From assembly GCA_019828595.1 (NCBI GenBank), contig JAHQRK010000008.1, positions 1,984,001 through 2,048,000 of the forward strand: a stretch of DNA of 64,000 nt. The letters run 5' to 3'. The notes below the pieces were generated by a model. It saw nothing but the letters and a program-made list of their open reading frames with translations, was not told the origin of the DNA and did no database searches. This DNA comes from Aphanomyces cochlioides (taxonomy: Eukaryota; Oomycota; Saprolegniomycetes; Saprolegniales; Verrucalvaceae). The number at the start of each line of letters is the position of its first letter. The stretch's first letter is position 1. Positions 9,737 through 18,933 of the stretch are shown in pieces. Both the position numbers and the translations under genes were made by a program.

Positions 9737-12194
9737 GGGAAGCGATCGTTGTGAGATCCGCTAGGTCGCCGTGAATTAAAGTAGGTTCGCTTGGGTGAAA
9801 CATGACTTGATTGTGGAGAGTGATATCCAAATCGTTGCTTTCGTGTAGTTGAAGGATTTTTGTCATGATGTGACACATCGATTCTCCGTCGCCAGTGTAC
9901 ATGAATTCCATTCTGTTCCATATGTGGAGGCCAAGGTCGGTGTACATCAGGAGTGACATGAGCGTTTCGGAGGATAGACTGCGTTTACCAAGGCGAGAGG
10001 GTAACGCTGTCACTGGACTTTTTGTTGAGGCCAAAATTGCCGCATCGCTATTGAAATATAGTGGAGCATGAACTGCCATCAATACTTCTGCAATGGCCAG
10101 CACTTCTTCGACTTCAACTCTGTTGAGGACGATGTCATCATCGGTGATGATTGCCTCGATGAGTGGGAGGTTGTTGACCATCTTCTGGTCACTGAACACC
10201 GAGATCACGTGGTCGTGAGTGATTGGAGTGCCGAATGTTGCCTCGTAGAGCTGACCAAAAGATTTTGTGCCACCACCAGACGCTCTTAGCCAACGATTAA
10301 GCAGTCGAAGACGAACAAAGTATTCGAAGCTGTCACGATTGGAGACAAAAATTTGGTGCAGTTGCAGTCCAAATTCGATTGGCGCACGTTCTAGATGGAT
10401 GCAGATCGTGTCAACACGCCCGTCCGTAATCAATTTCAATAAGTTGAAGGAATCGTGCGCTAACGCTTCCTTAACTTGGGCCGGGATATGTTGTGGTGCG
10501 TTTTGAGCCTTGGTGTCAAGGTCGTTGAGCTCGGCAAGTATGGCATCGAGAGACTTCTCAAACCTTTGGATTGAGCCCTCGTGGGGTTTGATCCCGCTAA
10601 TGAACTCTTCAGCGGCAACGTGCACCTTGTCACCAGATTTGAGTGTCAGCTTTGGAACAATTACTTTGACAGTGGTGTTGCCAACTGTCGTTTCGTGTTC
10701 CTCGGGCTCAACATTAGCGCGTTCGTCCAGAGCCGCAAACATGTTCGGGGAGATCCAAGGACGATCAGGAGCTGGGATTGAGCCAGCGGAGATTGGGGTT
10801 TTCTTTCTTTTGCCTGTAGTTTGAACTTCAGTCCATTCCTTGTTGCTGTCTCGGGTCGTTTTCTGCCGTTTGGCAGTGGATGTCGAGACAGCGGCGTCTC
10901 CCCGTGGGCGGTGAGGGGTTGCGTGAAGTCCATGTTGGGTGGCGATTACATCGAGGTCAAGGCGCGCGAGCTTCTTGTCACGGTAAAACCATCCTTGACC
11001 AAACACGCGGAGGCACCGACCCTTGAAAATGAATTCTTCAATTGATCGACCGTCATTGTGCATAGATTCGGGTATAGCTGTCCCTTCAAAATACAAGCGA
11101 TAACGAGAGCTAGCCAAGCCAGTCGTCGAGGAAACTGTGGAGTATGAGCCCCACAAAAAGCGCGGCTCAAGCTTTGACATGATGCTGAACATGAGACGTT
11201 CTTCATCCTGTCCTTGGAGACCAGATGGGATATCGATGAAATATCCATCAAGTATATGGGGCTCTGTCATGACAAATCTCTGAGAGCTGCCATCCTTTGC
11301 CACTTGGATCTTGAGAGAGACTCCACGCAGCTTTTTAAGAGCATCTTCAGAGGCTATGCCCCACTTGAGAAGACGATTGGAGACATCTTTCTCGCACTTG
11401 ATGACATCGACAAATGCATCGTCCAAATCAAGCGCTTGGTTGTCAAACAATAGAGATGTCATTGCCTTGGAGATGTCGATGTATTTGGTGTATTGGCCAG
11501 TGGACATTTGTAGCCAGCCAACAACATCTCTGGGGGAATGTTTTTGGATGGGCAAAGTGTCGTCAAACGTGAGAGATCCTGTCGCGCGTTTTTGCAACAA
11601 GGACGCCAGCTCGGCCATAGTTGGTCGATAATGGCCGACGTCACTGTTCCGCTGAGCCTTGGCAGATTTAGCTCTCTGCTTGGCTTGGAATTCCCACACG
11701 CATTCGTTTGGCTTTTTGGTCGAGGTGTTCGACTCGGGTGGTATTGGCACGGAGCGTGTTGTAGCAGGAGGCGAGGCATCGATTTGAGCTTCAGGCTCCA
11801 TTTCCACATCAACATTGGTGTCGCGAATCGATTGGTCTTCAGAGCGCGGCTCCAGCTCAGTGGCTTGAGTAATCGGTGGGGTATGTGGTTGGTTGTTGTT
11901 GGAGATATCCTCTATGTCTTCATCAGGCATCGGAGAAACATTATCCTTGTTGACAGTTTTGTCGCTGGTACGAGCGCTTGGTAATGGCACGCGACCACCG
12001 AGTGTAGCAAGACGTATGGGCGGTTGAGCAGCAGGCGGAGTTTTGTCGATGATTGAGTCAGGTTCATCGTCATCATCATCGTCAACAATCACCTCCATGA
12101 TACTAGAAGCGTCCGAGGTATTGCGAAAGGGAGAGGCAGAAAAAGCTGAGGGCTTGTGTGCATGAGCACGGCTGGAAGAGCGGGTAGTCGCCAT
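9729..12194 (-). CDS. ORF1: LINE nucleic-acid-binding-type protein (A2), 821 aa
   Basis: This is the first frame of the family A LINE, with ATG at 12194, 51 nt from the element 5' end. ORF1 proteins of LINEs normally coat the RNA and form the RNP; that role is inferred from position. The N-terminal 165 residues are disordered, Ser/Pro/Asp-rich, with a six-residue Asp run. A conserved block follows (WEFQAKQRAK to about 440) with RYRLYFEG, FKGRCLRVFGQGWF and YRDKKLARLDLD. Next comes a basic GKRKKT patch, and then a C-terminal block conserved with family B from WISPNMF onward. I see no CCHC knuckle or recognisable RRM. Frame continuation into the tRNA gene upstream of the ATG is fortuitous. The stop overlaps the ORF2 start by 8 nt. 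Confidence 0.88.
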   Translation of the reverse strand: MATTRSSSRAHAHKPSAFSASPFRNTSDASSIMEVIVDDDDDDEPDSIIDKTPPAAQPPIRLATLGGRVPLPSARTSDKTVNKDNVSPMPDEDIEDISNNNQPHTPPITQATELEPRSEDQSIRDTNVDVEMEPEAQIDASPPATTRSVPIPPESNTSTKKPNECVWEFQAKQRAKSAKAQRNSDVGHYRPTMAELASLLQKRATGSLTFDDTLPIQKHSPRDVVGWLQMSTGQYTKYIDISKAMTSLLFDNQALDLDDAFVDVIKCEKDVSNRLLKWGIASEDALKKLRGVSLKIQVAKDGSSQRFVMTEPHILDGYFIDIPSGLQGQDEERLMFSIMSKLEPRFLWGSYSTVSSTTGLASSRYRLYFEGTAIPESMHNDGRSIEEFIFKGRCLRVFGQGWFYRDKKLARLDLDVIATQHGLHATPHRPRGDAAVSTSTAKRQKTTRDSNKEWTEVQTTGKRKKTPISAGSIPAPDRPWISPNMFAALDERANVEPEEHETTVGNTTVKVIVPKLTLKSGDKVHVAAEEFISGIKPHEGSIQRFEKSLDAILAELNDLDTKAQNAPQHIPAQVKEALAHDSFNLLKLITDGRVDTICIHLERAPIEFGLQLHQIFVSNRDSFEYFVRLRLLNRWLRASGGGTKSFGQLYEATFGTPITHDHVISVFSDQKMVNNLPLIEAIITDDDIVLNRVEVEEVLAIAEVLMAVHAPLYFNSDAAILASTKSPVTALPSRLGKRSLSSETLMSLLMYTDLGLHIWNRMEFMYTGDGESMCHIMTKILQLHESNDLDITLHNQVMFHPSEPTLIHGDLADLTTIASRG

Positions 12195-12210
12195 GTTGTC
12201 AGTTTTGGAC

Positions 12211-12245
12211 AGTGGTACTGCGGGGTAGCTGGCAAATTGGAAACT
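12211..12245 (-). promoter_or_regulatory. Conserved 35-nt 5' terminus of the LINE (A2)
   Basis: It is identical to the termini of A1, A3, A7, B2 and B3. Here it joins the first tRNA base with no extra nucleotides, so tRNA and LINE start back to back on opposite strands. Confidence 0.55.
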
Positions 12246-12318
12246 GCTCCTATTGCTCAGTTGGTAGAGCGTCAGTCTCATAATCTGAAGGTCGCCAGTT
12301 CGATCCTGGCTGGGAGCA
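12246..12318 (+). tRNA. tRNA-Met(CAT), elongator; unit 1, G9T variant
   Basis: This is a 73-nt cloverleaf. Acceptor GCTCCTA pairs with TGGGAGC, the D stem is GCTC/GAGC, the anticodon loop is CTCATAA (CAT), and the T arm is GCCAG-TTCGATC-CTGGC with discriminator A. G1-C72 and the normal TTC T-loop point to the elongator, not the initiator. Position 9 is T instead of G, in the A box (TTGCTCAGTTGG), which could weaken transcription. The 5' flank is the 5' end of LINE A2, so the gene was rebuilt by target-site duplication. T runs follow as terminators. Confidence 0.95.
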
Positions 12319-12321
12319 GCC

Positions 12322-12337
12322 TTTTTCATCCCTTTTT
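12322..12337 (+). terminator. Pol III terminator of the unit 1 tRNA
   Basis: Two TTTTT runs lie 4 and 15 nt after the discriminator base. Confidence 0.8.
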
Positions 12338-12442
12338 CTTGCCGCACTTGAACCGACATTCTCACAAAATCAAGCACACTACCATCGACACACAACAAGT
12401 ATCACTCTGTCCCCTCGTCGTCAAAATAGCACCACCAGTCAA

Positions 12443-13118
12443 CTAACACACACATTCCATTTGCCACACAAGGCCAGACGCATCGAAATGTTGTACCAAC
12501 ACACTACTCAATATACCTGCACCGACATATGCGCAAGTCTGTGAACGCGGCCAAAAACATCGCTCGTTCAGTCCTCCTGAGATCTCTTCTTTGCATGCAC
12601 TCATGCCACTTTGTGTCGTGACAACAAGAACACTACTAAACACCGCGGTCCCAATCACTGATCACATGTATTACCTCGTTAGACGCAGAGGCTTAATATT
12701 GAATCCCCACGTTGCTTGATAAACGAAAGGTTGACAATACGACAGGAAAAACTCACGAACGTCTCACTCTTAGCTCTCAAAAGCAGTTCAATAGTGCCAG
12801 TGATTTCGATAGTAGTGTCTACAGTCGAAATGAACCAGGGATCGTAGAGTCTCCATATTGCGAATACTTTTACACAAATGAATGCCGCTGTGGCTACAGT
12901 GGTAAAGTGTCAATGGGTTTGTTTTGAATGGAATGAGAAGTGTGTTTACGCAAGGACTCGATGTGTTTGTGCGCATCCTTCCAGCAAGCATACATCAAGA
13001 AAAGTGTAGCGTCGGTCACCGGGGTAAACGCCATGCATTTGTATATGTTTCTAAGGTTCAAGAATACATGAGAAAGGATCCGTCGATGAGTTCCAGCATT
13101 TTTAGTCGTTGGTGGCAT
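12443..13118 (-). CDS. Candidate three-exon small membrane protein gene in spacer, unit 1
   Basis: It has the same predicted structure as unit 2 (see 27468-28143): exons 13118-12950, 12893-12768 and 12657-12443. It is the full-length form with the GTGTGTTAG end. Splicing is predicted only. Confidence 0.35.
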
Positions 13119-13298
13119 GTATGAAGTCTTGTAGACGTCAGTATCTCTATTTTTGAGGTGGTTTCAAGTGGAAGAAATGTTTGAATTTTTGGTAAGGCGA
13201 AAGATGGAGTGCGAGTAGTTTGAGACGAGAGTGGGGTATGAATAGGAAGGTGTTTGAATGGTGGATTTAGAATTTGAAGTGTCTAATCAAGGCATGCC

Positions 13299-13312
13299 GC
13301 TCCTATGGCTCA
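13299..13312 (+). repeat. 14-nt tRNA-Met stub left of A3 (start of unit 2)
   Basis: The sequence is GCTCCTATGGCTCA, preceded by the native 5' flank ggcatgcc. It lies exactly 1053 bp after the unit 1 tRNA start. It retains part of the A box and no B box, so it is not a functional tRNA gene. Confidence 0.93.
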
Positions 13313-13390
13313 ATGTCAATGGGGAGTCTATTTGTAGTTAATGTAAACTACAAACTAATATTGCCCGAAGGCTCATCCCATTTCCAACTG

Positions 13391-14605
13391 CTAGGCTGAA
13401 TTGGAAATCAATTTGGCTTTTCGTTTTCTTGATTCGCTTCGACGTTGGGACTTCGATTTCTTCGGTGTTTGTAAGCTAACACGGCGAATATGTCGGATAA
13501 AACTGACTCTTGGCATCTGACCCAGGGGGTATACATTTTCATTGTCTTGGATCATACATAGACTTCGGTCTATGCAGCGCTTGTATCGCTTGGCGAGGAC
13601 CCAGCAATGGGTTGTTGAATCAGTGACAGAAACAACCAAGAATTCTCCGTCAGGCTCATCCAATATCGCTCTACAGATATCACGAATTGGATCGCCCACC
13701 GATTGCTTGAGCAGTTGACGGGAGAATATGGCGTCGTTGTAGTGGAATCCATGTGTGTATGCCAGCTTGAGAAAATCATGCATCTTGGAAGGGGGAATGC
13801 CCGCGTCTTGAGGAACTCCATGGGCCTCTTTGAAACCCGAAATGACTTCTTCGCTGAGCTCAAAATTGGAGACATTCAAATTGGTAGCAACGATTCGGAT
13901 TGCAGCCGCAAGACAAGATTTGTCACTGTTGTTGCCAATTTCTAGCCACAGAGGATCCATCGCTCGAAATTCAGCAAGCGTTGGGGCGAGACCAGTGTTC
14001 GTGAGGAAGTGGGCTCCAGCTTGTCGCCATCGTTGGTACATCGCCACGGCTTCTTGACACCCGCTGAGGTCTTTTTCGTCGAACCAGTCTTTGTCGAGTC
14101 CATCCGGGCGTTGAAACTTCCAGTTGACTTGGTATTGAATAGTTGAAATTCGATTTCGCATTGATGCCACTTCGCGGTGGTCATCGATAAACAACACTTC
14201 ATCGATGTCATCATCGTCGGTTGGAATTCGCAGAGTGCGTGGGCGGTTGGTTGGGGCATCAGCCGTTGTCGCATTCGTTTGTGGCCTGGCTGGAACAGAA
14301 ACATCGTCCAATAGATCCATGAGGGATGGTAGCGGAGATCCATTGTCATTGCCCAAGGGGTCAAATTCGCGGGTGCTCGAGTTCAAAATGGACATATCAG
14401 GAGTAAATTGGTGTTCTTCAGTTGTAACTGGACTTGAAGGACGAGTGTCGGATGATTGCGTCATAGGTACAGAAATCTCAACTCCATCCACTCCCTCAAG
14501 AGTAATCCCTGGAGACATCGAGCTCCCCACACCTCGTGTAGTTATGGGTCTCGACGTCTGCGCGGGGAGTACGCTATCGGCAGTGAAAATCGTTGAAGCT
14601 TCCAT
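13391..14605 (-). CDS. ORF3: chromodomain-like plus putative cysteine-protease-like protein (A3)
   Basis: This is a 404-aa product from the ATG at 14605, with the same domain layout and putative C231/H333/D354 residues as A2 ORF3. A one-base deletion about 25 nt upstream breaks the open frame that precedes the ATG in other copies but leaves the protein intact. This supports the internal ATG as the real start, or else means this copy lacks an N-terminal extension. Confidence 0.72.
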   Translation of the reverse strand: MEASTIFTADSVLPAQTSRPITTRGVGSSMSPGITLEGVDGVEISVPMTQSSDTRPSSPVTTEEHQFTPDMSILNSSTREFDPLGNDNGSPLPSLMDLLDDVSVPARPQTNATTADAPTNRPRTLRIPTDDDDIDEVLFIDDHREVASMRNRISTIQYQVNWKFQRPDGLDKDWFDEKDLSGCQEAVAMYQRWRQAGAHFLTNTGLAPTLAEFRAMDPLWLEIGNNSDKSCLAAAIRIVATNLNVSNFELSEEVISGFKEAHGVPQDAGIPPSKMHDFLKLAYTHGFHYNDAIFSRQLLKQSVGDPIRDICRAILDEPDGEFLVVSVTDSTTHCWVLAKRYKRCIDRSLCMIQDNENVYPLGQMPRVSFIRHIRRVSLQTPKKSKSQRRSESRKRKAKLISNSA

Positions 14606-14817
14606 TGTTGTTGTCTTGGGTAAAATCAAAGTGAGTCTTGGAGAATTGTTTTGAGATTCTCACTGAACTTATTCTCAGTTGCGACACTTGAGTCAGGCAC
14701 GATTTGATTGGGCAGTGAAATGTTTTGCGCGGATCGTGAGTGATGGTCGCCAGGATTCCCAATCAAAAATTCAGCTGGGATACCAAGTCAAGAATACAGC
14801 TGGGGCTTGTAATCAAA

Positions 14818-17800
14818 TTACTGGTGTTCAACTCGAAAAGACATGGGATATTTTTCGAATAGCTCGTTGTATCCAGCTTGAGAGAAAAGGACTGAGACCG
14901 CTTCGATGATGTTTCGATAGTCGAAGTCGTCAGGCGAGAGCAAACGAATTGTTCGCCTGATGGAAGCTGTCCAACTGACAAATATAATCTCGTTCCATAG
15001 TAAAATCGGTAGAGGCCTTTTGCCATCGAACTTGGTTGCATTTCTTTGAGTCCATAAGGAGTACGTGATGGAAGCACAAAGGAGGGACCATAATTTGAAT
15101 AATGCGTCATGCAGGTGTTTTCCTCGCGTATTGGTCTTGAAGCGACTGATATTCGTGGTGGTTGCCCAATCAAACTTAACACCATAAGCACTCCATGCTC
15201 GCTCTTGGAACATCCAAACTTGATGTACATGATGACATGTATGGAAGGCATGATGAAAAGTCTCAACATCCGAGCAATCTTCATAGACACAACAAATAGC
15301 GTCAGGGTTTTGGATCTGCATATAGGAAAACCTCGAGTTGACGGGTAACATCTTCATGTGCAATCGAAACCATACATCGCCTTGAACAGGTGGAGGTAGA
15401 TTACACACAGTACGAATGAGACGGATATACTTTGCTATGTCTTTGTCAGTTCTTGTCGTAGTCTTCATAGGATGTATAGCTTCAGTCTGGGGGGCGTGGT
15501 AAGCTAAATGCACCACGTTTTTCTTGGGCCACGACTCGAAAGGTAAATCAGCATCCTTGATTCTGGCTGTAAACGGATGTTGACAAGTCGGGACATTAGG
15601 CAGTGGCGACCCTTGCCGAATGTCAAACGATCGAACAACTTTGTCGAAGATTCGTGTGAGTTGATTGTAAATGTCGGTTGTGCGGGGCAATGTGGCAAAG
15701 TCCATGACTCCGTCCTGGTTTAGACAAACTTGGGCAGCTGGATTGTTCGACGACATTCGGTTCACGAACATGGTCTCTGTTGGCCAAGCGCCATGTGGGG
15801 TCAGGAAATCCTTCAGGCATCTGAGACCATTTTTGGCCCCGTGGCGGCACCAGAGACGCATGTCTTCATCTTTCACGACATTTGCTAACATCTTAGCAGA
15901 GCCGAAGTGCATTGCGTCGTAGGCTGTGAGCCATACCGGGAGGTTCAGTACCGTGTCGAGATTTGGAGGCACGCCGATTCGCTTACTCATGTCTGTGGCT
16001 GACCAATGTTTCCAAGTATCAAGCCACAGTGGATGGAGCTCGCGAAGCAAAAGCCACTTGGAGCTTGCATTTGGGTAGTATGAAAGAAAATCGAATGGGT
16101 GACTGTCTCGGAATAACTGATGTATTGTGCGGCTAAATTGTCGCTGTACAAGTTTCTTCCACACCAGGATTTCACCAGGAGAATCGGCAGACATAAAGAG
16201 CTGTAAACGAAGAAGGCGTTGTGTTCGCAGCCTCGATGCAATGTGGGGGATTCCCAGGCCTAAAGGCTTGTCGTACTGCCACCTTCTATGGATTGAGGGA
16301 CGGTAACTCTCATCGAGCTGGGTCTTGCGGCAAAGTATGAACTTGTTTAACATTTGTTGCCACGTAACGACCATAGCAGGAGGCACAGGTACAACGGCTG
16401 TTACATGCCACAACATAGATAGCAACATCGTGGAGGCAATAAGCTTTCGGCCCTGCAATGTCCTTGCTCGTTTACCCCATAGTTGAAAGGACGAGATGAA
16501 TTTGTCGTTGAGTTTTTGAAGTTGGGAGTCAGCCGAAAGTCGATGGCCAAAGAGAATACCAAGATATTTCGTACACTGACCAGTTGGTACGATATTGAGC
16601 AAACCATCTGCTTCGATGTCTTCTTGATCGAGATGGTCGTTGAGAACCAAGGTCATGCACTTGGAACGATTCAGACGGGCCCCTGAAGCCGTGCAAAACT
16701 CTTCCACAATTGCCATTTGCTCCACAGCAGATTGCAGCGAGTTTGATAACAACGTCGAGTCGTCGGCAAAGAATATACTCGTAATAACTGAGTCGTGGGG
16801 GAGAGCGATTCCAAGATGTGGGGACGCTCGGAGCATCTCACCAAGAGGTTCTAGGTATAGGACGAACAGTAGGCATGATAAAGGACAGCCTTGTTTGACG
16901 CCTCGGGTAGGTCGGATCTTAGGGCCAAGCTCGCCATTGAAGATGATCTGGACCAAAGGTGAGTCGTACAAAAGAGCTACCCACGCAATGAAACCATCAC
17001 CAGTGTTGACTTCTCTCAGCACATCAAGCATGAATTCTCGATCCACCATGTCGTACGCTTTCGAAAAGTCAAGGAATGTTGCATAGTAGTCGTGATCTTC
17101 GTTGGTGCAAAACGTTTGCAAAGTTTGCACAAGCAGGACGTGGTCATGCAGCCGTCGTCCTGGGACAAAGCCAGCTTGACTTGGGTGAATGAGATGAGGA
17201 GCTACTGTAGCCAGGCGATAAGCGAGGGCACGGGATAGTATCTTCACCTCCACTGACATGAGTGCAATAGGTCGGTAGTTTCCAGGATCGCCTCGATCAC
17301 CAGCTTTGAAGAGCAGAGCCACAGCACTACGCCTTTGTTGAAGGAGTAGTTTACCGTGGTGGTGAAGTTGGTAGTTGAAGACCCTGACCAGGATTTCGGA
17401 GAAAGCCTCGGGTGCTACTTGGAAGAAGGCCGCTGGCCATCCATCAGGACCAGGAGACTTGTTTGGACTCATTGTCTTGAGAGCACTACACAGCTCGGCT
17501 GCTGTGATAGGTCTGTCTAGCTCCTCGCGTTGCTCATCATTGAGTTTGCGGGAGATAAACCGTATGACAGCCCTCCGCCTCGCCCGGTTTAGCCGAGGTT
17601 GTTCGCCACGAGTGGTAGTCATTATTGCCTTCCAATGGGCAGTGAATCTCTCTTTGATAGTGGTAGGATCAGACACGGGAATGCCATCGACGTTGACCGT
17701 CGTGATAGGAACCTTGAGTCCTTGTGGCCTTCGAAAGAAGTGGCTCGTACCACGTTCGTTGACATTTGCATGAAAATCGAATTGCTGATCCATGCGGTAT

Positions 17801-18933
17801 TGGCGATATTCGATTCTTGCGTTTTCCAGCGCCAACCGAGTAGCATCAACGGCAGCCTCGTCGAGCAAGCCAGCTTCGTATGATCGTTGTGCAGATATAT
17901 GTCTCAGTTTTAGGCTTTTGAGCTCGTGTTGCATGGATTGGAGGTGGTGGCGATGACATTGTTGTAAACGTCGTTTGATTCGCTTAAGCCACCCATACCA
18001 GACGGCTCCCATGTTTGTCGATTCGTCCGCACGCATCTCAGAGAGGAGGTGTGATGCCTCTTCTCGTATGGCTTTGATGACGAGCGGGTCTTTGAGTAGC
18101 TCTCTCGGCAGCCTCCAGTAGCCACGGGTCGTGGGTGTATGACTTGTAGAGAGAACGACAGTGTGCTCCAAGTGATCTCCGGCAAAGCTGTTAGTGGCAT
18201 ATTTTGAGCTTTGGTAGGATTGGGCAACTAAATCTTGGTCAATGAACCAGTAGTCCAGACGATTGCTTCGTCCTGGACCGCTTGCCAGTCTTTCGTGAGG
18301 GTGGTGTAGGCGCCACGCGTCGATGACTCCTAGTTGTGACAGCCAGGCAAGACATTCGACTTTTCCAAAGGTGTGATCTTGCCGTGGTTTGGAAGCATCG
18401 AGGTGTTCGTTGACAGGAAGGTTAAAATCTCCCCCAACCAGGTGTACACTGTTAGCTTCAAAAGCGCGAGGGAGACTGTCAAAGAAACTAGCCCGATGTT
18501 GAGGGGTAACTGGCGCGTAAATGTTGTGGATGTAGACTGGGGTTTCATCCCAGTACGTTTTGATCACAATATAACGGCCAGGGATATCGTGTTGTGATAA
18601 GTGCACCAGGCTTGAGAATCCAGGCATCGATTCGTGAAAGTATGATGCAACGCCACATCGACGGTTGTTCAAATTGTCCGTGCGGGTTGTTCGTAAGTCG
18701 TTGGTAAAAAGTTTGTACTTGCTAACACCCACTTCGTTGTCGAGGTGAGTGTGGAAAGTGTCAAGATGTTTTGCGTTGTTGAGTTTCGTTTCTTGAAAGA
18801 GAACAGCTTGTGTCGGTTTCCGAAGACGCCGTGCAACAAGATGTCCGTTTTCTTTCAGCCCATTGAGGTTGCTCGTCGTCACTTCAAGTATGGGGAGCTT
18901 GACAAAATGACCAGCCGCGACCACTTTAGCCAC
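14818..18933 (-). CDS. ORF2: LINE endonuclease / reverse transcriptase (A3), 1371 aa
   Basis: It is complete and open, with all endonuclease motifs (SNLNG, QETK, GGDFN, RLDY, GDH), RT motifs (FLDFSKAYD, FADD) and the C/C/H/C zinc motif. It has the consensus LYLEPLGEM where A2 has serine, and S instead of R at residue 1248. It starts in the +1 frame at GTG, overlapping the ORF1 stop by 8 nt, with no ATG. Confidence 0.94.
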   Translation of the reverse strand: MAKVVAAGHFVKLPILEVTTSNLNGLKENGHLVARRLRKPTQAVLFQETKLNNAKHLDTFHTHLDNEVGVSKYKLFTNDLRTTRTDNLNNRRCGVASYFHESMPGFSSLVHLSQHDIPGRYIVIKTYWDETPVYIHNIYAPVTPQHRASFFDSLPRAFEANSVHLVGGDFNLPVNEHLDASKPRQDHTFGKVECLAWLSQLGVIDAWRLHHPHERLASGPGRSNRLDYWFIDQDLVAQSYQSSKYATNSFAGDHLEHTVVLSTSHTPTTRGYWRLPRELLKDPLVIKAIREEASHLLSEMRADESTNMGAVWYGWLKRIKRRLQQCHRHHLQSMQHELKSLKLRHISAQRSYEAGLLDEAAVDATRLALENARIEYRQYRMDQQFDFHANVNERGTSHFFRRPQGLKVPITTVNVDGIPVSDPTTIKERFTAHWKAIMTTTRGEQPRLNRARRRAVIRFISRKLNDEQREELDRPITAAELCSALKTMSPNKSPGPDGWPAAFFQVAPEAFSEILVRVFNYQLHHHGKLLLQQRRSAVALLFKAGDRGDPGNYRPIALMSVEVKILSRALAYRLATVAPHLIHPSQAGFVPGRRLHDHVLLVQTLQTFCTNEDHDYYATFLDFSKAYDMVDREFMLDVLREVNTGDGFIAWVALLYDSPLVQIIFNGELGPKIRPTRGVKQGCPLSCLLFVLYLEPLGEMLRASPHLGIALPHDSVITSIFFADDSTLLSNSLQSAVEQMAIVEEFCTASGARLNRSKCMTLVLNDHLDQEDIEADGLLNIVPTGQCTKYLGILFGHRLSADSQLQKLNDKFISSFQLWGKRARTLQGRKLIASTMLLSMLWHVTAVVPVPPAMVVTWQQMLNKFILCRKTQLDESYRPSIHRRWQYDKPLGLGIPHIASRLRTQRLLRLQLFMSADSPGEILVWKKLVQRQFSRTIHQLFRDSHPFDFLSYYPNASSKWLLLRELHPLWLDTWKHWSATDMSKRIGVPPNLDTVLNLPVWLTAYDAMHFGSAKMLANVVKDEDMRLWCRHGAKNGLRCLKDFLTPHGAWPTETMFVNRMSSNNPAAQVCLNQDGVMDFATLPRTTDIYNQLTRIFDKVVRSFDIRQGSPLPNVPTCQHPFTARIKDADLPFESWPKKNVVHLAYHAPQTEAIHPMKTTTRTDKDIAKYIRLIRTVCNLPPPVQGDVWFRLHMKMLPVNSRFSYMQIQNPDAICCVYEDCSDVETFHHAFHTCHHVHQVWMFQERAWSAYGVKFDWATTTNISRFKTNTRGKHLHDALFKLWSLLCASITYSLWTQRNATKFDGKRPLPILLWNEIIFVSWTASIRRTIRLLSPDDFDYRNIIEAVSVLFSQAGYNELFEKYPMSFRVEHQ

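Larger units (their letters stand above)
4115..12245 (-). mobile_element. Full-length family A LINE, copy A2 (8131 bp), three intact ORFs
   Basis: This is a complete site-specific non-LTR retrotransposon on the minus strand. In transcript order it has a 51-nt 5' UTR, ORF1 (12194-9729), ORF2 (9736-5621), ORF3 (5407-4193) and a 78-nt structured 3' UTR. There is no poly(A) or simple-repeat tail. It is flanked by the same 14-mer with a shared private G9T change (4101-4114 and 12246-12259). All frames are open. One difference from every other copy that contains this region is serine instead of proline at ORF2 residue 696 (LYLESLGEM). It is a candidate active element. Confidence 0.95.
12319..13298 (+). 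repeat. 980-bp spacer of tRNA-Met tandem unit 1
   Basis: It is nearly identical to the other seven spacers. It has the G variant at the end of the putative spacer gene (ccatttgcc) and a private T in gtgtctaatcaagg just before the next unit. A candidate spliced gene lies on the minus strand. Confidence 0.93.

Noticed and set aside
12211..12245. HDV-like self-cleaving ribozyme at the LINE 5' end, as in R2
   Set aside because: The conserved block is only 35 nt and I could not build the nested double pseudoknot by eye; there is not enough support.
9729..12398. 889-aa version of A2 ORF1 beginning inside the tRNA antisense strand
   Set aside because: The extra N-terminus is tRNA and spacer sequence; other copies start at the shared ATG (MATTRSSS) just inside the element 5' end.
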